Assembly (NCBI GenBank): GCA_019915135.1
Contig: JAHLMK010000001.1
Coordinates: forward strand, 3,038,001-3,102,000
Reading direction: 5' to 3'
Length of the DNA stretch: 64,000 bases
Source of the DNA: Strobilurus pachycystidiatus
Taxonomy: Eukaryota; Basidiomycota; Agaricomycetes; Agaricales; Physalacriaceae
Shown piece after piece: positions 55,994 through 64,000 of this stretch. Position numbers and translations under genes: made by a program. Under the pieces are notes generated by a model. The model saw only the letters and a list, made by a program, of their open reading frames with translations, searched no databases and was not told the DNA's origin. The stretch's first letter is position 1. Every line of letters begins with the position of its first letter.

Positions 55994-58900
55994 ACGAATA
56001 TCAAGGAGAGTTGGCATTGGTGATTGAGAAGGGTCTGAATGGTGAAATCAAGATTAAGCAAACGTATGTTCCAAATAGTGGGCAGGACACGTTTGACCCA
56101 GAAGCAATAACTAGTCTGTACCTTCGAAAATCCTCGGATAGAGTGAATCAACTAGTAAAACCAATTCGAAATCAGTATCGATTTATGAAACAAGGAGTGG
56201 AACCGTTCATGGTAACACCACCTAGTAAATCGAATTCGATTTTCCCTACTAAAGAAGTATTTGGTTTTAAGAAGTTGTTCGATATTCGAAAAGAGAAATT
56301 CGACTTGGATTTGCCAGAAATCAAAGCCATGTCTACCATGGACATGTTTTATGGCGTACCTAATGGACTAGAAGAAGTGTTCAGTAATTTCAAGGTATCA
56401 ATGCCTATAGATTATGTTGGACAAGCAAGAAAGGAATTCCTTTCGAATATCAAGGAAGAAAGAAGTAGTCGGGGAGTATTTGCTACGAAGAAATATAAAC
56501 CCGTACACTTGAAGACCAAGGCTCACTTAGGAACCTTACCAGAAGAATTTCGGATTCAACGACATATTGTAGGAGATCCCTTAAAAGATATGCCTCAGTT
56601 ATCGGAAAATCCGCCCGAATTTGTACCAACTGGACGCTATACAGCGGAACGTAGGGAACAAATTCAAGATGACCATACTGGAGATTTCCTATGGCCGGAA
56701 GAACGGAAACTGTTGGACCATTTTATGTGTCTACAGAATGAAGGATTTGCTTGGGATGAAACAGAAAAGGGGAAATTCAGAGAGGATTTCTTCCCGCCTG
56801 TTGATATGCCAGTAATACCTCATATTCCTTGGGTGTTAAAGAACATACCTATACCGCCAGGAATCTATGAAGAAGTATGCAAGATCATAAAACACAAAAT
56901 CGATTCGGGAGTATACGAGCCTTCGAACTCGTCGTATAGAAGTCGATGGTTTTGTGTTGTCAAGAAAGATGGAAAGAAACTGAGATTAGTCCATAGTCTG
57001 GAACCGTTGAACGCGGTTACCATTGCTCACTCAGGTCTACCTCCAGCCACTGAAGAATTAGCAGAGGCTTTTGCGGGTTTGTCTTGCGGAGGGACATTAG
57101 ATTTGTATGTAGGATACGATGAAAGAATGTTGGCCACTAGCAGTCGCGATATGACTACATTTTCTACACCGTATGGAGCATTAAGACTAAGAACTTTGCC
57201 TATGGGCTGGACCAATTCGGTTCCGATTTTCCATGACGATGTAACTTACATCTTAAGAGACGAGATACCAGCTTTTACACGACCTTATATTGACGATGTG
57301 CCAGTAAAAGGACCAAGTAGCAGGTATCAACAAGCAGATGGTACTTACGAAACCCTCAAATCGAACCCGAAAATCCGCCGGTTCATTTGGGAACACTTTT
57401 GTAACATGAATCGTATTGTCCAGCGTATGAAATATGCTGGAGGTACTTTTTCAGGTTTGAAAGCGGTTATCTGTGCTGAAGAAATCACTGTAGTTGGACA
57501 TGTATGTACATACTATGGAAGAAAACCAGCGGAAGAAAGAGTAAAGGTCATTTCAGACTGGCCCGCTTGTCAATCGCTTACTGAAGTACGATCGTTCTTA
57601 GGAACGGCTGGAATCTTTAGGGCGTTTGTTAAGGATTACTCTAAGAAAGCTCGACCGTTGACTTATTTGACTAAGAAGATCATACCCTTTAAGTGGGGAG
57701 ATGAAGAACAAGCAAGTATGGACGAGTTAAAAAGAGCAATAGAGACTTGCCCCATGTTAAAACCTTTAAGATATGACTGGGATACTCCAATCATTCTATC
57801 TGTGGATACTTCATATCAAGCAGTAGGGTTTTATCTGTCGCAATTCGATCCCGAAGAACCTAAGAAGCAGTACTTTGCGAAATTCATGTCGATTACCTTG
57901 AATGAGCGAGAAGCTAGATATTCGCAAGCGAAAAGAGAATTGTTTGGCTTGTATCGGGCTTTGATGCACTGCAAATATTACTTGCTAGGATGTCGAAAGC
58001 TGAAAATCGAAGTGGATGCCAAATACATTAAAGGAATGTTGTCGAACGTTGACTCATTGGCGAATGCTAATTTACAACGTTGGGCAGAAGAAATTTTGAT
58101 GTATCACTTTACCTTAGTACATGTGCCAGGTAAAGTACATGGCCCAGACGGTTTAAGCAGAAGACCCAGTTCAGAACTAGATATCCAAGTTCCTAGACCA
58201 GATATTGATGAAGAAGAAGATGTTCTTCATATGTTTGAGTACGAAGAACCTGAAGACATAGAACTAAAAGATAAACCGGAACCGTTCGATTCATTCAAAG
58301 ATTTGATTGATAATCGAAAAGGTTTTGCTCAGACAATTGTCAATTCGAGCTCGGTTTTCTGGCCTGGCAAGTATAAAGAACAAAGAGACTTAGCTCTTAG
58401 CGGAGCAGTTTCGATTGAAGAACTAGAAGGATGGCTAGAAATGGATGAATTCCCAGCGTTACCTCGCAGTAAACGAGAAACTAACTGGGCGCTTCTTTTG
58501 CCTTATATGCAAGATTATATACTTGATCCTGAGAAGGAATTTGTGTCGCTAACGGAATCAGAAGTAGCCCAATTACAAGAGTGGAGCAAAGATTTCTTTA
58601 TCCGACATGAAAAGCTATATAAGAAAGATAAGGATGGAGCACATAAGAGAGTAATACAAAAATCGAGTCGATTTGCTATTGTAAAACGACTGCATGACTC
58701 GAATGGACATAAGGGCCAATACTCAGTGCTTCAGCTAGTCAAGAAGAGATTTTGGTGGCCTGGATTGGACACTGATATTAAATGGTATACGAAGACTTGC
58801 ATACTATGCCAGAAGAGACAAAAGACCCTTATAAGGACCGAACCTGTGATTACTTCAACACCTGGTATATTCGAGCGAGCCTATATTGACACGTTTCGAA

Positions 58901-59873
58901 TGCCAAAATCGGGTTCGAATTCCTCAAAGGTTGATAAATATAAAGACTATAACGCAGTAACCGTTGCAAGGTGTGGACTCACTGGATGGCCAGAAGCTCG
59001 AGCGTTGAAGGTAGAAAACTCAGAAACGCTAGGTGAATGGATATTCGAAGACATACTATGCAGATGGGGTTGTCTTAAGGAAATCGTAACCGATAATGGT
59101 CCAGCGATCCTAAAGGCTATACGTTATATTGAAGAAAGTATGGTATAAAGGGTATTGCAATCACGCCGTACAACAAGACGGCTAACGGAAAAGTAGAAAG
59201 AGGACATTGGGATATCAGACAGTCGCTATTCAAAGTTTGCAAAGGCAATCCTGAACAATGGCCGCAATTCCTCCATGAAATTCTTTGGGCTGAAAGAATC
59301 ACAGTCAAAAGATCCATAGGAACTTCCCCCTTTTACGCTGTAACAGGTTGCGATCCCATTCTACCCTTAGATTTGGAAGAAGTAACTTGGTTAGTGGATA
59401 CACCAGATAAAATCGTATCGACATCCGATTTACTAGCTTATCGAGCAAAACAGCTCATCAAGCACAAGGAAGATGTAAAAGAAATGAAGAAGCGAGTTAC
59501 CCTCAACAAGAAGAAAGCAGCTTCGAAATTCATGGATGATTTTGTCAATAGCATTCCTCGTTATCAATTCGATACTGGAGATTTGGTATTGGTAAGAAAC
59601 ACTAGAATTGAGAAGGAAATGAACGCAAAGTTCAAAGAAAGGTTCATGGGACCATATGCTGTAGTGGCAAGAACTACTGCAAATAATTACATCTTGTGCG
59701 AACTAGATGGCACTGTATTGAAAGACAAAATCGCTCAATTTAGGGTCATACCGTTCTACTCAAGAAAAGAACCTATTTTCTTGGGACATAAATTCTTTGA
59801 AGCACTTAAGAGAATCAAGGAAGGCGCTAAGAAAATAGTAGAGGACTTGTCAAAGATGGGTAGAAAAGATTAA
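55990..59873 (+). pseudogene. Pol: reverse transcriptase, RNase H, integrase (one frameshift)
   Basis: RT: IPIPPGIYEEVCKIIKHKID, KDGKKLRLVHSLEPLNAV, TPYGALRLRTLPMGWTN, and RPYIDDVPVKG (catalytic YIDD). RNase H: PIILSVDTSYQAVGFYLSQ (D), SQAKRELFGLYRAL (E) and KIEVDAKYIKGML (D). Integrase: zinc-binding HDSNGHKGQYSVL...TKTCILCQKRQK, then AYIDTFRM (first D) and IVTDNGPAILKA (second D). The frame ends at TAA 59146-59148. The -1 frame continues from about 59136 with AITPYNKTANGKVERGHW (catalytic E) and a C-terminal GPY/F module (KERFMGPYAVVARTT) to TAA near 59873. Loss of one A in gaagaaagta is the simplest cause. The rest is intact, so the copy is young. Confidence 0.87.
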
Positions 59874-60042
59874 GAAAGCAGTTCGAATTCGATATTGCTA
59901 AGAAGTCAAGAGTAGTGTAATCGGTCAGTGCTTGAGAAATTCGAGCTCGAATATAAAAATCAATTCGAGATCGAATAACTCTACAAACAGTAGTACCGTA
60001 TGCTACTAAGATAAAAAGACGACTTTAAGTCGGGGGCCCAAT

Positions 60043-60121
60043 GGTCATATTGGGAATCGAACCCAAGTCCCCCCTAGAATTCTAAGAGAATAGGGGGATG
60101 CGACCATTACACCATATGACC
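60043..60121 (-). tRNA. tRNA-like sequence 1
   Basis: On the minus strand the ends GGTCATA/TATGACC pair perfectly over 7 bp. The T-arm TTGGG-TTCGATT-CCCAA is a perfect 5-bp stem with a 7-nt loop and a good pol III B box. The D-arm region reads GTGTAATGGTCGCAT. The anticodon arm is long: CCCCCTA pairs with TAGGGGG around a 14-nt loop, so an intron or an altered arm must be assumed. I do not assign an anticodon. It may be a real intron-containing tRNA or a tRNA mimic. Confidence 0.6.
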
Positions 60122-60209
60122 TTAAAGTACAAGAAGGATTGGTGAATCCCCTGAGCCAAAATTCCATCGAAAAAGAAAAAGATCAGATGCCGAAGCCGCA
60201 AACTAAAGT

Positions 60210-60298
60210 GGCGTCACTTGGATTTGAACCAAGATCCCTCCTGGCAACACTGAAGCCCGGAATAATCGAGGAGGATGTTACCATTACACCATGATGCC
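60210..60298 (-). tRNA. tRNA-like sequence 2
   Basis: Ends GGCATCA/TGACGCC pair at six of seven positions. The T-arm CTTGG-TTCAAAT-CCAAG is perfect. The D-arm region GTGTAATGGTAACA is almost the same as in copy 1. The anticodon stem CCTCC/GGAGG closes a loop of about 28 nt, which would need an intron. Anticodon not assigned. Confidence 0.55.
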
Positions 60299-60432
60299 TT
60301 AAGAATTTATGAAATGTCCGAGACCACAATGCTCCAGATATTACATGAAATCATAAGGTCCTGAGGATATTCGAACTCGAATAGGTGGTGCTAAATTTCG
60401 ATTAAAAAGGCGAAGACACAGTCAACTTATAG

Positions 60433-60504
60433 GGACATAAGTGGATTCGAACCAACTGAAATCTATCACAATAGATAGATGTGTTACCACTACACAATAT
60501 GGCC
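60433..60504 (-). tRNA. tRNA-like sequence 3
   Basis: Ends GGCCATA/TATGTCC pair at six of seven positions. The D-arm region GTGTAGTGGTAACAC matches the other two copies. The B box GGTTCGAATCC is perfect, but the T-stem is weak (three pairs plus one wobble). The anticodon arm ATCTATC/GATAGAT has seven pairs around TATTGT, not the normal five-plus-seven layout. Most likely a decayed or altered tRNA. Confidence 0.5.
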
Positions 60505-61142
60505 GGTGGAAGATCATAAAACCACAGAGTCCCATGGAATTGTGAAGAAAAACAAAAAGTGGTATATGGACGTTTGTGGGTCCCAGATAAGAAAGAAAAT
60601 CAACATAGATTAAATTCATGTTGAATTCGAGAGGTAATCAGACGACCAAATCGAAGTTGATTTGGTGAAAGTTGATTAAAGAGTAAGACTAGATGGTGCG
60701 GACACCATCAAAAGAAAATAGAGGGGATATATATGGTGTATTAAACAGGAAAATTACAATAAATTTTTCGGATCTACTAGATCTGATGCGCCAAAAACCC
60801 CAAAATGAATAAATCTGGACCTCAGATCGGCTTAGGAACCGATACTGGTACCAGAGTAAGTAAGAAGCGAGAAGACAAACGTGCGTGGCGGACCTGATTA
60901 CCAAATTGGGAAAGATTCAGGAACGTTGGCGCAGGGCGCACAGCAAAGATCAGCGTTTTCCAGAGTAAAAGAAAAATCGGAGTCGAAAATCGACTCATAA
61001 GAAGTTGTGCTCGTCGGGTGCTCGGATTTATCGTTCAGAGGGGTATATAGGAGAGGACACCGAGCTCGATTTGCTTCCTTTCCGTCCCCATATTTACGAT
61101 TACCCGGGTTAGCTTGCCCCACGTCGAACTCGATTTTCCTCA

Positions 61143-63343
61143 ATGCCTCAACCTATTGCATCCACGTCGACCTATGATTCGCAGCGAACTATCCCTACAC
61201 AGTCAAGTGGGCAAGGTAGAGCTGAAAGAATAAAGGATCTGGGCAAACGAATGGGAAGATTGAGCGTTGAAGAAGTAAGTCAAATCGAGAAGATACGAAT
61301 AAGACTTGACTCGATTTTAGTCGCAACCAGCTGGTCAGCACAAAGAGTCGAGAAAAGGAAAAGAAAAGGCTCGAGTAAGAAATTCGAGCATGACTTTTCA
61401 TTAGGCTAATCACTGTGACAATAGACAGTTGACGCAGCGATGGAACCAGAGACAAGGGACAGTTCGCATGAAAACGAGGTAGGTAGAAAATCGAAGTTCG
61501 ATTTTCTACTTAGTTAACATTTCGAACTAAGACCCCGCTTATGGCTCTAATGCCAATCGAAAAGTTCTGGACCAACCCAAAGAACAATGGAGAGCTTCAT
61601 GCCTATGCGTTCTCGAGCCAAGTCGACTATCGGTGGAAACTCAACCTAAGTCTACTAGAACGACAGGAATTCATACGAGGCAACATGGAGAAGATCAAGG
61701 AAATCCTTATTCGAAAAGGTATCGATAACCGCGATCTACATGTGGCTAAGTCTTGGTGTTACCTAGTAACGGCAGTGATAGTCGACCCGGCATTCCAGAA
61801 AGCAGACCCGAATAGCCGTTGGTGGCGCCTAGCCGGTCTAGATTCGTTGATGGCCAAAGCTGTCAATGGTGCCTTGGAGAAAGGGAAGGGTTCCAATCGA
61901 CCTATCCCCGCCGTCGAAACACCGCCAACAAAGTTCCTGTACTTCGGCAATACAAATCTTCCCAGCAAGTACCGCATTCGACCTTCACATGAAGTGTGTG
62001 GGGACATTGTGCTTGGAAAGCGGCGGATTTACGAAGTAGCCATGGAGCACTTCAACCAGCAGATCCCCCCGCATAACCACTTCGACGTATTCTTTTGGAC
62101 ATCGCTACAGCAGGCGGTAACATTCGAGAAAATCGAAATCGAAAATTCGTTTTACTACGTGCTGGACAAGGCGATATCCGAAGGTCTAAAGAAGATGTTC
62201 AACAGAGAACCGACAACCTCGGGACTTAGAGAGTTCTTCGACTTCGACGCAAGACAGGATCTTAACATAGAACCTTTCACACGTCGACCCGAAGACCAGG
62301 ATTGGCACCTGGTAATTGAATCAATCTCGTACCGGAGAGAAATGTATAAAGTCCCGAAGATGCGAAAAAGAGAAGAACCTGCGCCCGTGCCCAAAACCTT
62401 GCAAAAGGACCAGGCGAAGGCAATGGTAGAAGCTCCAACAAGGGAGATGAAAGAGGTAAGAAAATCGAATTCGAAGTTCTATTCGAGCTAGATTTAATTG
62501 GTCGATTTAGAAGACCACAAAGAAAGCCAACGCTAGAAAGAGCGAGTTGGAAAAGACCAAGAAGAGAGTAAGTAGAAATTCGATTTCGAATTTCTATAAA
62601 CTAACTTACACTCGAAGAAATATAACGAACTGTCGTTCATTACTGAACCCAGAACGTTAGAAGAAGAGGAAGAAGACCGTGGGCCGCCACCACCAAAGAA
62701 GGTCAAGCGACAGTACAAGAGCAAATCGAGCTCGAAAACTGTTCCGCCCGCGCGTCCTCCAACCCCTCCACCAGTAGCCTCATCATCCAGAGTCCAACTC
62801 CCTGCGAAGCTCGACTTGGGACCAGTATTGGGTATGGAGACTGACGACGACTCTTATCGAACTCAGGATCCACCTAAGCAGAAGAGTCCAAAGAAGTCGA
62901 AGGTGAACGAACCCAAGGCCACGAAAATCGACAGTACTGGGGCAGTGTACACTAACAAGGAGGTTCAAGAACGAATTGACACCCTCAATTCGTGCTCGAA
63001 TTGCTTGAAGGGTCACAGGGAATGTACTTGGGTTGCGGTTAACGAGCAACTTTGGGAACCCCAGGCGGCCAAAGTCAAGATTCGAATTTCTTGCGACACT
63101 TGCCATGACCGTCGAGTAATGTGCCAACCACCCGATGTCGATGGTGGTTTCTTCTATCACCAAGCCAAGAAGATACCCGCCTTCGAAAAGATGAAGGATA
63201 CGTTGGAAAGCAAGGGTACCGAGCTGAGGGATGCTGAAAGACGCATCAAGGATTTGGAAGAAGAGCTGCAGAAGGAGAAAGAGGCCAAGAAGAAGTTAGA
63301 AAAGAAGTTGGCTAAGGATAAGAAGAAGAGAGCAAGAGAGTAA
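61143..63343 (+). CDS. five-exon gene of unknown function inside the TCGA-rich unit
   Basis: Exons are 61143-61374, 61429-61478, 61532-62455, 62511-62567 and 62618-63343. They total 1989 nt, or 662 residues plus stop, and all phases agree. Introns are 50-55 nt, GT-AG. The N-terminus is hydrophilic (SSGQGRAERIKDLGKRMGRL). The large third exon has an aromatic-rich globular region (IEKFWTNPKNNGELHAYAFS; RWWRLAGLDSLMAKAVNGAL; FDVFFWTSLQQAVTFEKI) that I do not recognise. Next come an acidic and a proline-rich part (EEEEEDRGPPPPKKVKRQ). A Cys cluster, CSNCLKGHREC then CDTCHDRRVMC, follows, perhaps zinc-binding. A C-terminal coiled coil (RRIKDLEEELQKEKEAKKKL) ends the protein. Codon style and TCGA dyads match gag-pol. 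It may be cargo of the element or a gene of an older repeat unit. Confidence 0.68.
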
Positions 63344-63770
63344 ATCGAATTCGATTTGACATTACCAGTCGGATTACTTTGACTTACTATTGGGACTTGA
63401 ACTTTTTCTTACCTCTAGTTGAAATTCATATACGATTTTCTTGAACTAGACAGACTTAGGGTGCAGTAAGCCTCGAATAAGCCAAAAACAAAACGTTCTC
63501 GGTTTGCTTAGCACTATAAGAAAGAAGGGTTCGAATAGCTATGAAAAGATAGAAAATCGAAGAAATTTTGAAAAACGAGTACAAACGAAGTCAAAAATCA
63601 AGAAATACTGTAACGCTTTATTGTGTGGTCGGTTTGACTTGAGCTTAGTTGGAAAGTTGTTCGAAATCAAAAATAAGCCCCTCAGTTTTTTCGCACGAAG
63701 CCTGGGGAGCGCCGTACGCAGAGATATTAAAGAAGTGACCTTAAAAGGCCCATAGAAGGTTTCCTGCCAA
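63344..63770. other. 3' flank of the five-exon gene
   Basis: This begins with AAATCGAATTCGATTT (63342-63357), the same 16-bp palindrome seen in the LTR and in pol. No gene or LTR end is recognised in the rest. Confidence 0.4.
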
Positions 63771-63962
63771 GATACGGACTGTTTCGAAGCTCACAACACT
63801 CCTTCGGAGTGTTGGGAGCTTCAAATGAAACAGTCCGGAGTGTTGGGAGCTTCAAATGAAGATACGGACTGTTTCGAAGCTCACAACACTCCTTCGGAGT
63901 GTTGGGAGCTTCAAATGAAACAGTCCGGAGTGTTGGGAGCTTCAAATGAAACAGTCCGTATC
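63771..63962. repeat. 192-bp fold-back of two 90-bp tandem units
   Basis: Units start at 63771 and 63861 and appear identical. The outer ends are exact inverted repeats, GATACGGACTGTTTC (63771-63785) and GAAACAGTCCGTATC (63948-63962). Inside each unit AACACTCC-TTC-GGAGTGTT and surrounding bases form a long imperfect hairpin. The tandem copies also give an artefactual repeated open frame on the minus strand. Confidence 0.75.
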
Positions 63963-64000
63963 CTGCTATAATGATCTAGGAAGTGAGACGGAGCCAATCG

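Larger units (their letters stand above)
51220..59873 (+). mobile_element. Ty3/gypsy-type LTR retrotransposon (5' LTR to integrase)
   Basis: The order is LTR, primer-binding site, gag, protease, RT-RNase H-integrase, which is the Ty3/Metaviridae order (integrase last). Three frames carry gag (frame of 53466), protease (-1) and pol (-1 again). The integrase has one extra frameshift at about 59136. No 3' LTR was recognised in the window. The TCGA-dyad-rich sequence continues past pol to about 63360, so the element may extend further than this entry. Confidence 0.88.
59874..61142. other. post-pol non-coding region with tRNA-like cluster
   Basis: About 1.27 kb without a supported protein gene. 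It holds three tRNA-like sequences on the minus strand (below), many TCGA dyads (for example attcgagctcgaat near 59939) and a hairpin GATGGTG-CGGA-CACCATC near 60693. The last 100-200 bp may be the promoter of the gene at 61143. Confidence 0.5.

Noticed and set aside
59131..59150. A third programmed -1 frameshift within integrase
   Set aside because: The shift is also -1, but the local sequence gaagaaagta does not fit X-XXY-YYZ and splits the integrase catalytic core. A single-base loss is simpler.
63727..63945. Minus-strand frame with 30-residue repeats as a protein gene
   Set aside because: It is a by-product of the 90-bp tandem repeat, which keeps any open frame open.
63771..63962. CRISPR-like repeats
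   Set aside because: Only two 90-bp tandem units, no spacers, and a eukaryotic genome.

Overview
The window is nuclear DNA of a filamentous basidiomycete, most likely an Agaricomycete. The evidence is dense genes, many GT-AG introns of about 45-60 nt, fungal-type proteins (transketolase, Pet100, Qcr7, an LysM/hevein GH18 chitinase, a DHA1-type MFS transporter), and LINE and Ty3-type retroelements. Gene models were spliced by hand from reading frame and family motifs, so some exon ends are approximate.

Positions 1-33000 are ordinary gene space. In order they hold: formin (5' partial, +), an unrecognised protein (+), glutamate decarboxylase (-), a PPR protein (+), an MFS transporter (+), a small NTF2-like protein (-), TACO1 (+), an FHA-domain protein kinase (-), nucleoside diphosphate kinase (-), QCR7 (+), transketolase (-), a broken 3' copy of REX4 (-), a short-chain dehydrogenase (-), REX4 (-), CMC2 (+), a GH31 alpha-xylosidase-like enzyme (-), L-serine dehydratase (+) and PET100 (-). 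Several serve mitochondrial respiration: TACO1, QCR7, CMC2, PET100 and perhaps the PPR protein. Positions 34907-39597 hold a large secreted LysM/hevein/GH18 chitinase. Its C-terminus carries a domain with a JAMM-like HTHP...PSxxD signature.

Positions 39700-51100 are a repeat graveyard. It has two 5'-truncated LINEs on the minus strand, each with a poly(A) tail, a solo LTR, an AT-rich palindromic block, a decayed acetylglutamate kinase fragment and tRNA-derived or poly(A)-tailed small insertions.

Positions about 51200-63400 look like one unusual unit. A Ty3-type element has an LTR, a candidate primer-binding site, gag, protease and pol. The three reading frames are joined by two G-GGU-UUN heptamers that fit two successive -1 ribosomal frameshifts. 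Downstream, still in the same TCGA-dyad-rich sequence, are three tRNA-like sequences on the opposite strand. They are followed by a five-exon gene of about 662 codons whose four short introns each contain or straddle TCGA-based inverted repeats. A 192-bp fold-back made of two 90-bp repeats lies near the right edge. This unit is the most likely place for something undescribed.
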